A stretch of 64,000 nt of DNA. It comes from Tritrichomonas musculus. Its lineage: Eukaryota > Parabasalia > Tritrichomonadida > Tritrichomonadidae. This document shows positions 41,608 through 52,318 of this stretch, one piece after another; positions within the stretch are counted from its first letter, which is position 1; each line of letters opens with the position of its first letter. Where the stretch lies: positions 6,615,501 to 6,679,500 of the forward strand of contig JAPFFF010000004.1 of NCBI GenBank assembly GCA_039105265.1. Direction: 5' to 3'. The notes under the pieces were generated by a model that made no database searches, had not been told where the DNA came from, and saw only the letters and a program-made list of their open reading frames with translations. Made by a program: the position numbers and the translations under genes.

Positions 41608-42271
41608 AACAAAAAAAATAATTGGAAAATCCACTTTTTCAAAATGAACTTTTTCTATAAAAATAAACAACATTCAAATTATATTTTTATGGAAAAAATA
41701 TAAGCTTCAGGTTATGTTTTTGATTATTTATATTTAATACAAATACTATTCATGCATATTTTATAAAATATAATGGTACTATCATTAATTGAAGATATTT
41801 CTACTCCAGCTTTTTCTATAGATCGTTTATTTGTTATGTGTTTAATGCTTGATATATATTTATATTGTGATATATACAAAATTTCAATGATATTGCATAT
41901 TAATTATAAAGATATTTCATATTTGCAGGATTTACAATTTTTTAAATATAATATTCATTCAATTTTCCTATGAGTTCATTCATTTTTTAAACTTTAAGAT
42001 CGTTCAGTAGTATTTAATTAGTATTGGAGCTCATTATATAAAGGAGAACTTTGCAAAAAATACTTCATATCAAGTATATATGTATTTTTTTTAATAATAG
42101 CCAAAAAATAGAAAAATAGATTATAAAAATATTTTTAATAAAAAATTTATTAGTATTTAAAAACAATATGTTGAGATAAATCAAATAATTTATTTTGAGA
42201 AAAAAACTATATTTGAGAAGAAATAAAAAAAGACCAAATAAAATTGAGAGGAAAAAAAAGTTTATTAATTA
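41608..42271. other. Divergent intergenic region
   Basis: Separates the minus-strand BTB-like gene from the plus-strand giant kinase. AT-rich; a short open frame at 41773-41973 has no family features. Confidence 0.4.
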
Positions 42272-45200
42272 ATGTTGCAATCTTTTTACGATTTTAAAGT
42301 TTTATCTCATAAAAAAGAGATTAAAATGGTGAATTCAAAGTTTGATAAAATTGTACAAAAGTTTAATTTTTTTCACTTTGAAAAAAATGATGTTATTGAT
42401 GAACAATTGATTCAAAGCATTAACAAATCAAAAGTTATAATCATTAATTCATACTTATATGGTGCTGAAGAGCATATCGTTGTGTGTTTTGAAGGATCCT
42501 TAATTATTTTTTCAAAATCAAATCAAACAATTATTAAAGCAATTTTTTCAAGAAATAATGAAGACAAAGTTTTCTTCATTCCAAAAATTAAAATTTGTCA
42601 GCATAACTATTCCGAGTCAAAACAAATAATAACAAAGACAACCATTTTTCAAGTTGAAATTGAAGCCTTTATTCGGCATTTTGATATTAGTAAAAAGCAT
42701 TCAAAGTCAGTTCGAGATTTCTGGGATATAATTAAGGTTCCCATCTCAGCATATCTAATAAAAAAAAGTTATGGAAAAACATACAACGATAGAATTACTA
42801 ATTTTAAAGAAGCCATTGAAAATCCAACCAAACCAAAAATCTATAAAAAAGATGATTTTATTAAATTAATCAAAATTTGTGTAACAGATTCATCACAAAT
42901 AAAGCTTCTTTATCATATTGAAGATGAACAATTAATTGTTGAAAAATCAATATATAATGAAATTGATAAGTTAAAATCAAGAGAAATTGGGAATTATAAA
43001 AAAATCAATCATCCATTGACGCCAATCTATTATGGACAAATCGAAGGAGGAAAATCATTTCTAATTGAATTTATAAATGGAAAAACATTGACGGATTTAC
43101 ATAAATATAATTTATCATTAAAACAGAAACTACTAATATTAATTCAAATTTTGTATGTATTTCAATATCTTCATCAAAAACAATTGATTTATAGAGATTT
43201 GAAGCCAAACAATTTAATTTTCGATTTCAATAACAGAATTGTTTTAATTGATTTTGATAGAATGATTGATATTAATGAAGAATCATATACACATGATTTT
43301 AATTTACAATTTGCTGATCCTAAAATGATGAGTGATGGATTTTCTTTTAAAAATGATGTTTACTCAATTGGTCAAATGATATCTTACATATTAAATAACA
43401 ATATATTTAAATTTATCAATGAAATTATTGGAAAATGTACATCAAAAGAATCTGATCAAAGACCATCTATTTCTTCTATAATCAGTTATTTAAACAGATA
43501 TGTTTCTGGTCTATTTCACAATTTTGATATTGAATTATCAATTTTTGAAATTGTCAATAATTTTTCTTTTTATAAGAATCAAATGGATCCATCAACACAG
43601 AACAAACTTGGTCTTTTTTATTATGAATGTGGACGCATCAAAAATGATGTTAATGAAGCTCTTTATTATTTAACACTTGCCTCGAATCAAAAATATCAAG
43701 AAGCTCAATATAACCTTGGCGTTATTTACTATGAGGGAAAATACATCAAACGTGATGTTAATAAAGCTATTTATTATTTAGTGCTTGCTGCAAATCAAAA
43801 TAATATAAATGCACAATATAAACTTGCAAATATATATTATGAAGGAAAACATGTTGTACAAGATGTTAATAAAACTATTCGTTATTTAACACTTGCTGCT
43901 AATCAAAATCATTTAAATGCACGAAAGCAACTTGGTAATATGTATTTAAATAGTAACAGTAGCATTTATGATATTGAAAAAGCAGTTTATTATTTTAAGC
44001 TTGCTTCTGATCAGAATGATTCAGAATCTCAATTCAATCTTGGTCTTTTTTATTATGAAGGGAAGCATACTGCAATTGATATTAAGAGAGCTATTCATTA
44101 TTTTTCACTTGCAGCTAATCAAAATAATGCCAATGCCCAATATCAACTAGGAATGATATTTAATTTGGGAAAATACACCAAAACTGACATTAATAAAGCT
44201 ATTCATTATTTATCACTTGCATCAAATCATAATAATTCCAATGCCCTATATAAGCTTGGAAAAATTTATCGTGCTGGAAAATTTGTTAAAATAGATATTC
44301 CTCTAGCAATCAAGTATTTTTTACTTGCTGCAAAATTAAACAACCCAAAAGCTCAAAATAGATTAGGTGTCATTTATTATGAAGGACATTTTATTCCACG
44401 TGATATTGAAAAAGCAACTTATTATTTCACACTTGCCTCCAATCAAAACTATGCAATTGCACAATTCAATCTTGCTTATATATATTATACTGGGAAAGGT
44501 AGCAAATTTGATATTAAAATGGCGATTCGCTTGCTTGAACGTTCTGCAATTTTAAATAATTTTTTGGCTCTAAAAACTCTTCTTCAAATTTACGGTAAAG
44601 GACGATATATTGAGCAAGATTCCCAAAAAGCTTTCTATTATAACAAACTTTTTATAAAAATGATAGATGATGTTTTAAAGAAAAAAATAAAATGTATTGT
44701 TTCTTCAGACAAATATCTTATGGAAGCTTTTATAGCAGGGCTTGAAAAATGCACATCTGATGATAGTAATGCTATGTTTGAATATTTATTGGGTGTTATG
44801 TATTATGAAAATAAGCATATTCCACATAATATAGATGAGGCAATAAAACATTTCACTGCGGCAGCTAATTATAATTATCTAAAAGCACAAGTAGAGCTTG
44901 GTGTGATTTATTATCAAAGCCATTATGTTATACAAGATATTCCAAAGGCAATTCATTATTTAACACTTGCTGCTAATCAGAATAGTTCTGAAGCACATTG
45001 TCACCTTGGTATAATATACTCTTGCATTAAGCATGATATTCGAAAAGCTATTCATTATTTAAAACTTTCATGTCAACCATTTGCTTATTATAATCTTGGA
45101 CTCATATATTATGAAGGAAAGGGAGTTCCAAAAGACATGGCCAAATCTATTCATTATTTGACACTCGCTGCAAATAAAAATTACTCTGATGCACAAGTTT

Positions 45201-46087
45201 CTCTTGCAATTATTTATCTCTACGATACAAAAAATGAAAATGATACTAAAAAAGCAATTCATTACCTTACACTTGCATCTAAAAACAATCATCCATTAGG
45301 TCAATTTTTACTTGGTCGTTATTATTTTAATCAAGGATATATTAACAAAGGAAACAGATATTTGAATTATTCATCTCAAAATGGATATTATGAAGCTAAC
45401 ATTTTTCTTGGTGATTTATATCTAGAAGGAAAATATTTTAAACGCGATATTAAAAAATCAATTAGCTTATATAAAAATGCTTCAAACAATTATAATAGCC
45501 ATGCTAAAAATAATCTTGGATTTATTTATAAGCATGGTTTTGAAGGAATTGGAAAAAAATTGATTTTAGCTAAAGAATACTTTGAAGAAGCAATTCGATA
45601 TGAGAATAATTCTGTATCTATGTATAATTTAGCTAACCTTTTAATTGATGAAAACGAAAATGACCATGAATATAGTAAACCTATCAAATTGCTAATAGAT
45701 TCAGCATCCCAATATTACTACCCATCAATAGAATTTTTAATTTTATTATTATTCAAAAAATATGAAATGTTTGATTTAGAAATCCTTCAAATTGAATTGA
45801 AAATAAATAACAAGCAATCAAAAAAACTAGAAATGACAATCTATGAAAAATTTTTATCACTATTCCAAAAAATTTGTAATGATGCTGATTACTTCGAATT
45901 CATATATCATCACTATCGGAAACTAGAATATGTATATATCGATAAATTGATTTATTCATTCCAGTTCATTGAAAATTTTTATTTTCCAATAATGAATACA
46001 AAAACGAATACAAATATGGTAGAAATTAATCATTTATTTTATGAAGGATTAGGAAATGATATATTCGTCCAAGAAAATGAAAATTGA
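42272..46087 (+). CDS. Giant pseudokinase-like protein with about 18 Sel1 repeats
   Basis: A 1271-residue frame from ATG 42272. It shares the N-terminal domain of the other giants (LIIFSKSNQTIIKAIF, then FWDIIKVPISAYLIKKSYGK). The kinase-like part keeps YRDLKPNN (307-314) and has DFD (327-329). However, the glycine loop is gone (IKICVTDSSQIKLLYHI), the APE motif reads DPK, and the ATP lysine site is VEKS. This suggests a pseudokinase more strongly than in the other two. Sel1 repeats run from about residue 430 to 1130 (LGVIYYEGKYIKRDVNKAIY, YLVLAANQN). The C-terminus has the family signature LFYEGLGNDIF. No membrane segment. Probably a cytosolic scaffold. Confidence 0.85.
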   Translation: MLQSFYDFKVLSHKKEIKMVNSKFDKIVQKFNFFHFEKNDVIDEQLIQSINKSKVIIINSYLYGAEEHIVVCFEGSLIIFSKSNQTIIKAIFSRNNEDKVFFIPKIKICQHNYSESKQIITKTTIFQVEIEAFIRHFDISKKHSKSVRDFWDIIKVPISAYLIKKSYGKTYNDRITNFKEAIENPTKPKIYKKDDFIKLIKICVTDSSQIKLLYHIEDEQLIVEKSIYNEIDKLKSREIGNYKKINHPLTPIYYGQIEGGKSFLIEFINGKTLTDLHKYNLSLKQKLLILIQILYVFQYLHQKQLIYRDLKPNNLIFDFNNRIVLIDFDRMIDINEESYTHDFNLQFADPKMMSDGFSFKNDVYSIGQMISYILNNNIFKFINEIIGKCTSKESDQRPSISSIISYLNRYVSGLFHNFDIELSIFEIVNNFSFYKNQMDPSTQNKLGLFYYECGRIKNDVNEALYYLTLASNQKYQEAQYNLGVIYYEGKYIKRDVNKAIYYLVLAANQNNINAQYKLANIYYEGKHVVQDVNKTIRYLTLAANQNHLNARKQLGNMYLNSNSSIYDIEKAVYYFKLASDQNDSESQFNLGLFYYEGKHTAIDIKRAIHYFSLAANQNNANAQYQLGMIFNLGKYTKTDINKAIHYLSLASNHNNSNALYKLGKIYRAGKFVKIDIPLAIKYFLLAAKLNNPKAQNRLGVIYYEGHFIPRDIEKATYYFTLASNQNYAIAQFNLAYIYYTGKGSKFDIKMAIRLLERSAILNNFLALKTLLQIYGKGRYIEQDSQKAFYYNKLFIKMIDDVLKKKIKCIVSSDKYLMEAFIAGLEKCTSDDSNAMFEYLLGVMYYENKHIPHNIDEAIKHFTAAANYNYLKAQVELGVIYYQSHYVIQDIPKAIHYLTLAANQNSSEAHCHLGIIYSCIKHDIRKAIHYLKLSCQPFAYYNLGLIYYEGKGVPKDMAKSIHYLTLAANKNYSDAQVSLAIIYLYDTKNENDTKKAIHYLTLASKNNHPLGQFLLGRYYFNQGYINKGNRYLNYSSQNGYYEANIFLGDLYLEGKYFKRDIKKSISLYKNASNNYNSHAKNNLGFIYKHGFEGIGKKLILAKEYFEEAIRYENNSVSMYNLANLLIDENENDHEYSKPIKLLIDSASQYYYPSIEFLILLLFKKYEMFDLEILQIELKINNKQSKKLEMTIYEKFLSLFQKICNDADYFEFIYHHYRKLEYVYIDKLIYSFQFIENFYFPIMNTKTNTNMVEINHLFYEGLGNDIFVQENEN

Positions 46088-47242
46088 CAGTTATTAATTA
46101 AGTCTTATTGATTATTCATCAATTAAAATAACTTTTAAAACATGTCATTAAAACTTTTTTATTTTATTTTTATCTTAATTTTTATCTTAATTTTTTCATC
46201 GTATCGGAAAGAATGGTTAAAAAAAATATATATATTTAAATATATAATTTGAAAGTATTACGTATTTAAAAGAGATGGAGATGATGGACTATTCCAGATC
46301 CTGTCTAGTTGTAATGATCATGTGTTACTACTAATTGTATTGAAAAAGTGTAACCATCATCTTGATTTATGGCATGCTTTTTCAACGAACTGCATGATCA
46401 AAAATAAATAATCAACGACAACCATAAAAAGTGTAACCCTCAATTTTTTTTAATAGGTGAAAGAATTGTCAATTTTTATAACGATGTGCAATTCACGAAT
46501 GCATGTGTTTTATTACATTCACAGTAGCTGGAATTAAAATTTCTTTAAGATTATCACAATTACAAAATGCATGATGAAGTATTTGTTCCATGGAAGAAGG
46601 AATTTATATATTGAAGAAATGGATAAAATTAAAGAGAGTTAAAATTGACTCCTCAAAGATCAACTTTTTTTTGGTGCTAATTTAAACAAGAACTAATTCT
46701 TGATAAACTATAATTGGCAATGCTATAGAACAGGTAGTCATAGATCTCTGCTCAAATCTTTAATTTTTTTTTTTTTTTAATATCAAATCTTTGAGTCTCA
46801 ACACTTGAAAAATTTAAAGGATGATAATAGTTTAGACAATAAATATTTATTGATGACATTATATAACAAGAAGGAACTTTAGCATAACAGGTAAATATAT
46901 TCCAACTTATTATGTAAAAGAATCAGCTTTTATTAAATTTTATAACGGATATGTGAAGTAATCAGTTAAAAAAGTTTAAAAATTTTGATACGTTAAAAAA
47001 TTTTCAATATTGATAATCGATCTTTTATTTTTATTCATTATTGATATCAGAGATAAATATTTTGATTTGATTTTGATATCAGAAAAATAGATCAATTATC
47101 GATATCGAAAATCGAGACTTAACAAGCCTATATTAGAAAATATTGAGTTTAGACTCATCTTCTTGAATTTACTAAAATTTAAATTGATCAAGCCTAATGC
47201 ACCGTATTGTTTCACTTTTTCCATAGCCTTCTATTAAGAATA
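46088..47242. other. 1.15-kb intergenic region
   Basis: AT-rich. A phrase close to AAAAAGTGTAACC occurs twice (46344 and 46427) in direct orientation, in a slightly less AT-rich patch at 46270-46450. No coding remnant is recognised. Confidence 0.4.
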
Positions 47243-47569
47243 CAGTAAGTAAAATAACCTCAGAACAATCTCAATAACCTCAGAACACTTTCACTTTTTT
47301 GAATAGATGCATTGAATTCTTCAGAATTTTTTTTCAATAAATCAATTCAATATTTATTTTTTGTTCTGAGATTTGCTCTTTATTTTTTTACCCTAACAAT
47401 TTCCCCTTTATTCAATCTTAACAATATTTTGTATGAAGAAATTCAATTGCTTAGAATATTCTGAGTTAATTATTTTTACTATTATTCAAATAAATCTATA
47501 ATTCTATACTAAAGTAAAATAAACTTCAGAATATCATTCAATAGTGTTATGAGGTTATTTTACATACAG
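47243..47569. mobile_element. 327-bp MITE, TIR CAGTAAGTAAAATAACCTCA, TA duplication
   Basis: The right end reads, in complement, CTGTATGTAAAATAACCTCA, giving 18 of 20 matches. TA lies outside at 47241-47242 and 47570-47571. Inside the left end the phrase AATAACCTCAGAACA is repeated twice. No coding capacity. The start of the TIR recalls the element at 8741 but the rest differs. Confidence 0.75.
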
Positions 47570-47722
47570 TATAATAAACTGCAAGTCGTAAAAATAACTC
47601 AAAATTGCTAAATTATATCGTAATATATTCAGCAATTTTAAATCAGATTTTCATCTTTAAAAATATAATAAAATAAATAAAAAGAATTTTAAATATTCAT
47701 TTTTATTGAAAAGTGTCATCTT

Positions 47723-47965
47723 TCAGTCAGAGTCAAAAGGACTGCTATTAGAAATCGCTTCAAGTAATTTATCATTTAATTCATCTTCATTTTCATATTC
47801 TGGTAAGAAAAGGGCATTGAAGTAGACACGACGTTGAGGTAAGTTAGATTTGGAACCTCCTGGAACAATCTTCAATGGCTCACTTGATATCTGGTCATAT
47901 TCATTGAAGCCATTTTGAGGGACGCGTGATGTTCCTGTCATGAAGATCAACAATTCACCTAATTT
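47723..47965 (-). pseudogene. HECT E3 ubiquitin ligase, C-lobe fragment without the catalytic cysteine
   Basis: About 80 codons code for GELLIFMTGTSRVPQNGFNE, then LPQRRVYFNALFLPEYEN, and LLEAISNSSPFDSD, stop 47723-47725. This matches the last 75 residues of HECT domains (F-T-G-S-R-V-P-x-G-F, LP-A-H-T-C-F-N-x-L-x-LP-Y). The residue that should be the ubiquitin-accepting Cys is Tyr. An in-frame stop precedes KLGELL, so the rest of the ligase is missing. It is a fragment, cut at about 47965 on the 5' side. Confidence 0.8.
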
Positions 47966-48112
47966 TTAAATAAACATTTGGAAATGATTTTTATTTCCAT
48001 TGAAACTGCCATTATTTTCCCCCTTTGAAAGAGCAAAACTCAATGATATGAAAAAAATTGATTCTTGATTGTATAATAAATAGTAAATAATGATAATTAA
48101 TGAAATTCATTA

Positions 48113-48274
48113 GGATGTGGAGTAATTGAAACAATTGTAAAAGCTGCAATTGCAATTGTTGCTGAAGTTGCTTTTATCCTTAATTTTGTAGTTATCAAGA
48201 AAAAAAGAACGAATAATTCATCAACTAATAAAAGTAACAAAGACAATAATACCAAAAACTCTCAAATTTTATAA
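48113..48274 (+). pseudogene. C-terminal membrane anchor and tail of a lost surface protein
   Basis: Fifty-four codons without an own start: GCGVIETIVKAAIAIVAEVA, FILNFVVIKKKR, then an Asn/Lys/Ser tail ending NSQIL, stop 48272-48274. A single hydrophobic span followed by KKKR is how trichomonad BspA and beta-helix surface proteins end. The ectodomain is missing. It lies next to a BspA fragment on the opposite strand, so it need not come from that gene. Confidence 0.6.
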
Positions 48275-48543
48275 ATTTCATTACCAGAAAAATAATAAGT
48301 AAATATTTGATGTTAACCTTAATCTTAAAACTCTGTTCAATATTTCTAAATTAAAATATAATCATAACAATAAAAATACAGATATTTGATTTACTCAACA
48401 TCAATAATAATAAAAAAAGTTATTTACGATTTATTCAATAAGATATATCATTAATATTCTATGAGGTTAATAGACTTGACAATTAAACATCGAGCAAATA
48501 TCTTATGTATCATAAAACCTTCTATTAATGTCATCATTTATGA

Positions 48544-49155
48544 CTAAAATGTTCCTTCTTCTTTTTTTTTTGGAATCATTATAAATAATGCTTCTAAATT
48601 ATTTTTTAAAGCATTTTTAATTTGTGAATATTCATTGTTTTCTATTATTTGAATATGTGAATAAATAAAAAATGCATATGTTCCAATTTTGGTTAGTTTT
48701 GGTGGAAAAGAAATACTTTGAATTGGAGAAAGATAAAAAGCTTTTTCTTTTATTTTTTGAAGTTCAGAATCTGGATTAAATTCAATTCTTTTGAGATTAT
48801 GACAATTTGCAAAGGCCATATAACAAATTTGATTAATATTTTTAGGAATTTTAATTTGTCTAATTCCAGAAAATACAAATGATGAAATTCCAATTTTTTT
48901 AAGTTTTGAATTTTCTGGAATTTCAACATTTTCAAGTTTTTGACAACAATGAAAGACATAATCACAAATTTCAGTGATTTGAGGAGGAATAGTAAAATTC
49001 ACAATTGATGAATATGAAAATTCATCATTTTTAATTGTTTTAAGTTTAGAATTTTGTGAAATCTCGACATATTTGAGTTTTGAGCAATATTGAAATGCAT
49101 AAGATCCAATGACCTCAATAAAATCAGGAATTATGGCTTTCTCAACATTTCGACG
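48544..49155 (-). pseudogene. BspA-like LRR protein, C-terminal duplicate, 5' truncated
   Basis: About 200 codons of LRRs (NVEKAIIPDFIEVIGSYAF, LKTIKNDEFSYSSIVNFTIP, and so on to IPKKKEEGTF). It is almost identical to 62549-63160 of the window, including the 3' flank back to about 48463. The 5' part stops abruptly at about 49155, where the reading changes to GC-rich DNA of other origin (preceding residues YIYARVGVRQR are not BspA). It has no start of its own and no signal peptide. It is a piece copied from the neighbouring gene or a close sister. Confidence 0.85.
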
Positions 49156-49343
49156 CTGACGAACACCCACTCGCGCATATATATAAAGCAAAACACGAGT
49201 ACTTCGCTATCTTTTTTGTTCAGAATGCTCTAGACGTAGCAAAGGTTGAAGTACTGCTGAATCATGTCCCCGCACTCCGCGATAATATGCAGCAGATCGC
49301 GCCGCCGTTCTCTCTGGTCAGTTCGCATTCTACAGAACAATAT
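49147..49343 (+). pseudogene. GC-rich ORF tail of unknown family (plus strand)
   Basis: The frame reads FDADEHPLAHIYKAKHEYFA, then NALDVAKVEVLLNHVPALRD, and SLVSSHSTEQYE, stop 49341-49343. It has the composition of a real, helical protein C-terminus and an unusually high G+C for this window. No start; it joins BspA debris at its 5' edge. I do not recognise it. It converges with a second GC-rich tail on the other strand. Confidence 0.45.
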
Positions 49344-49533
49344 GAATAAAATGAAGAAAAGACGTTTATTGATAACGGATTATGTCAAATACAGGGGCTC
49401 CCCTCTCTGCAGGTGTAGGCTGCTGCACGATTGTCGCCATTTTCTTCATCTTCGCCACCAGTTCGCGCTGTCGCCTGTTGAGCGGCCTCCCGAATAGCTC
49501 GATCTCTTTACAGCAAAACACGAGTACTTCGCT
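49187..49533. repeat. 22-bp direct repeats bounding the GC-rich insert
   Basis: AGCAAAACACGAGTACTTCG + CT occurs at 49187-49208 and again at 49512-49533 in the same orientation, 325 bp apart. Since it falls in coding sequence at least once, it may record a template switch or an internal duplication during insertion. Confidence 0.8.
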
Positions 49534-49545
49534 TTCAAGTACTTT
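49366..49545 (-). pseudogene. GC-rich ORF tail of unknown family (minus strand)
   Basis: The frame reads LESEVLVFCCKEIELFGRPL, then NRRQRELVAKMKKMATIVQQ and ERGAPVFDIIRYQ, stop 49366-49368. It is basic and helical, with codon use rich in G and C, unlike all neighbours. Its 5' side meets an AT-rich ankyrin-type fragment near 49535. The two tails are only about 22 bp apart, as in compact mobile or foreign DNA. Origin unknown. Confidence 0.45.
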
Positions 49546-49795
49546 CAATGGTCTCACTGATATAAATCAAGTCAAGGTCGCCTTTTCTGCATGCTTCATA
49601 TAATCCATGATTTACTTTGATGGATTCTTCTTTGGAACGAAACCTATTAAAATTTGTGAAAAGATCGATAATTTCTTTCTTTTTTCTAGTTGCTAATCCT
49701 GTATTCATGTCTTTCTCATATTCTTCAATTGGAATTTTGAAAAAACATGTCGCTAATGTCGATTTCTGAGTAATCTCCTCGTTTTTATTTATCAA
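49535..49795 (-). pseudogene. N-terminal piece of a DUF3447/ankyrin-type protein
   Basis: About 86 codons: a charged helix (ITQKSTLATCFFKIPIEEYE, KKKEIIDLFTNF) and then NHGLYEACRKGDLDLIYISE, which looks like the first ankyrin helix pair of trichomonad ankyrin proteins. It breaks off at the GC-rich insert. The first codon is TTG at this edge, so the true start is uncertain. Confidence 0.45.
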
Positions 49796-50190
49796 ATTGT
49801 GTTTATTACATAAACCAAATCATTCGAAATAATGATAATCATTATTTTTTTATTTAATTAAATATTCGTTTGTGCATTGTTTAAAAAGTTTGCGCCAAAC
49901 TTTCAGAATTCATGAATTAATACTTGTAAAAATTCTAACTGATCAGCTGTTTCGATTATAAAAAAAGGAAAGTTTATTTTTTACGCATTTCTGAAATGAT
50001 GTTATTAATATTTTAAAATTGATTGCCATTTTTGGTTGAAAATGATCAACATTCATCATTTAAAACATCAACACTGATCTAAAAAATATCATATATATTC
50101 CAAAAGAATAATAATAATATTAAAAATAACCATTCATTGATCATTGAAAGTTTATAATAATAATAAAAATCATTTTTTTTATTTATATTA
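49796..50190. other. Intergenic, nothing recognised
   Basis: AT-rich sequence between gene debris and the next MITE. Confidence 0.4.
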
Positions 50191-50501
50191 GACCTTTTTA
50201 TAAAAAGAAATTTTTTTTGCGATAAAGAATACTTTTTAGCGATAATGATCACTTTTTCATAAAAATTAACTTTTTCACAAAAACGCAAAGCAATTAGAAT
50301 TATTATTTAAAACCAATGTTATATGATTCTAGACAAGCATATAATATATTTCAGCTATGATAAATTATGTTTTATCAGTTTATTTTTAAGATTTAAAGAT
50401 CCATTTGTTTAAGTGAAAAAGTTCTTTTTTTATGAAAAAGTGGACATTATCGCTAAAAAGTATACTTTATCGCAAAAAAAATTTCTTTTTATAAAAAGGT
50501 C
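50191..50501. mobile_element. 311-bp MITE with about 95-bp terminal inverted repeats, TA duplication
   Basis: The left arm starts GACCTTTTTATAAAAAG and the right arm is its reverse complement for about 95 bp, with a few mismatches (shared words include TTTTTTTTGCGATAAAG and TTTTTAGCGATAAT). TA lies outside at 50189-50190 and 50502-50503. The arms cover most of the element, so it would fold as a long hairpin. It sits just 3' of the DUF3447/LRR gene on the minus strand. Confidence 0.85.
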
Positions 50502-50529
50502 TATTATATTTTAAAAAATTGAAATTGAC

Positions 50530-51861
50530 TTAGTCTAAATTGCAGCCTTTGAATGCGTTTGGTGACACTTTTGCTTGTTTAGGTATTTTTATTCTTTTCA
50601 ATGAAGAGCAATTATAGAACGCATAATTGCCGATTTCAGCCAATGAAGACGGCTCCTCGAACACAACTTCCTCCAGAAAATTGCATCTTCCGAATGCCTT
50701 CGCTCCAATAGAAGTCACTGATGAAGGAATTTTCACATAAACAAGCGAACAACCGAAGAAAGCTCTATCTTCGATAGTGACAACAGAAGGAGGAATTGTT
50801 ATCTCTTTCAAATAGACACAATCAAGAAATGCGTCATGTTCGATTGTAGTTGCATTTGGTTGAATTTGAATCAATTTACACAATTCATTAAAAATATCCA
50901 ATTTTCCAGCATTATAAGCAATCTTCAAAGGAGTTACATGATGTTTTCCTCTTTTTACTCTTTTTAAAGGATTGAAATCTTTTTCTTTTATGAGAGGTGA
51001 AATAAGGTCAAAATGATCATATTCAAAAAGGAATAAAAAAATGACAGAAAGATCAAAATCTTCTTCTAAAAAGAAATCAAAATTGTAATATTGAAAACTG
51101 AACATATAATAATCTTCAACATTCTTATCTGAATAATTATTTATTAGATAAATTGCAATTTTACTGCAGTGGGCACGAATTGATGCTTCAATACAATAGT
51201 CAACATCATATTTGCTTAATTTAATGTCATTTTGTTCAAGAAGATGAATCATTTCGGCACTATTTGAATATACAGCAAATTTCCATGCGTCGGAAACTAT
51301 GGCACCATTCAATTTGAGATAATTGAAAATTTGAATTGCTCCATAATATATTGCATATTGTATCAAAGTAACTACTTTTCTGTTTTGTAAAAATAAATTT
51401 GCACTTTGATTTTCGGTATTAATTAGTTTGTTTATATCGATATTAGTTGAATTTACATATACAATAAAATCATCTATTAAATCATCTCGAATTAATGAGC
51501 ATATCTTTGTATCTTCTTCTTCAGTTAAAACAATATAATCCGTCGAAAAAAGGAAATAAGAGGACAATCTTCTATTTAAAAGCATTTGACGTATTTCATA
51601 CAAGTCATTAAAATTTTTAATTGGTTCGGAGATTATATTGTAGAACATTCGAGCTTTCTTGCAAAAATTATATCCAGTCCTATGAAAATTTGTTATAGCA
51701 GATAGTAATAAACCAAAGATTATAAACTTTGATCGATTTCCTAAAATGTTCGATTGACAAATGATAGTTTGAATCTGATTGAATACATCATCATCTAAAT
51801 TACTTTTCTCGAAAAATATTTGAAGGAGTTCATCAATTTCTTTAATTTGTGTTTTCAACAA
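50530..51861 (-). CDS. DUF3447/ankyrin-like protein with a short BspA-type LRR tail
   Basis: A 443-residue frame starts at ATG 51859-51861. Residues about 1-330 are the trichomonad DUF3447/ankyrin-type helical region (ICSLIRDDLIDDFIVYVNST, TLIQYAIYYGAIQIFNYL, AEMIHLLEQNDI). About 340-443 hold four to five LRRs (HDAFLDCVYLKEITIPPSVV, IPSSVTSIGAKAFGRC). It has the same order of domains as the large protein at 14.85 kb, at less than half its length and without the P-loop domain. No signal peptide or anchor, so it is intracellular. It probably mediates protein contacts. Confidence 0.85.
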   Translation of the reverse strand: MLKTQIKEIDELLQIFFEKSNLDDDVFNQIQTIICQSNILGNRSKFIIFGLLLSAITNFHRTGYNFCKKARMFYNIISEPIKNFNDLYEIRQMLLNRRLSSYFLFSTDYIVLTEEEDTKICSLIRDDLIDDFIVYVNSTNIDINKLINTENQSANLFLQNRKVVTLIQYAIYYGAIQIFNYLKLNGAIVSDAWKFAVYSNSAEMIHLLEQNDIKLSKYDVDYCIEASIRAHCSKIAIYLINNYSDKNVEDYYMFSFQYYNFDFFLEEDFDLSVIFLFLFEYDHFDLISPLIKEKDFNPLKRVKRGKHHVTPLKIAYNAGKLDIFNELCKLIQIQPNATTIEHDAFLDCVYLKEITIPPSVVTIEDRAFFGCSLVYVKIPSSVTSIGAKAFGRCNFLEEVVFEEPSSLAEIGNYAFYNCSSLKRIKIPKQAKVSPNAFKGCNLD

Positions 51862-52318
51862 ATATTATTTTCCAGTCAAAAAGTTTCAGCTTTTTGATAG
51901 AATGAAAAATAAAGCATAACTTTTTCATGGAAAAAGTTAATGACAAGAGAAAATTTAATATCATCAGCAAATACATTTGCTAATGGATTAAGAAAAAAAT
52001 CATTATTGAGGGATAATTTGCTTTCTCTTGGTTACCTTTCAAAAACAAAACAAAAAAACTAAATATACATTATTTGAAAATTAAAGTCTCCTGTAAAAAC
52101 AATTCAATTAACCATAAAGAATATCCTAATAATTATTAATAATTGTATTCAAGGAATTCACTATTGCTATTATAGCGTAAACTAAGAAAAAAATCCATTT
52201 TTTAAATAATAACAATAAAATTTTGAGAACAAAAAGGTTTTTATTCAATTTAAGTTTATATATCTTCAAATTAATACTTATCAAAATATATTAATACAAA
52301 GACATTTTGTTCTCAAAG
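51862..52318. other. Intergenic, one short unexplained frame
   Basis: Mostly AT-rich. A plus-strand frame at 51941-52063 (MTRENLISSANTFANGLRKK, then LLRDNLLSLGYLS) has non-random amino acid content but is only 40 codons long. It may be a small protein or a fragment; I cannot tell. Confidence 0.35.

Noticed and set aside
41773-41973. Possible 66-codon plus-strand gene between two divergent genes
   Set aside because: No recognisable motif; it sits in a region expected to hold promoters; composition is uninformative.
42272-46087. Bacterial Sel1 effector origin for the giant Sel1 genes
   Set aside because: Sel1 repeats are widespread and these genes share the host's base composition, trichomonad-type kinase heads and several paralogues. 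Nothing in the sequence points to recent transfer.
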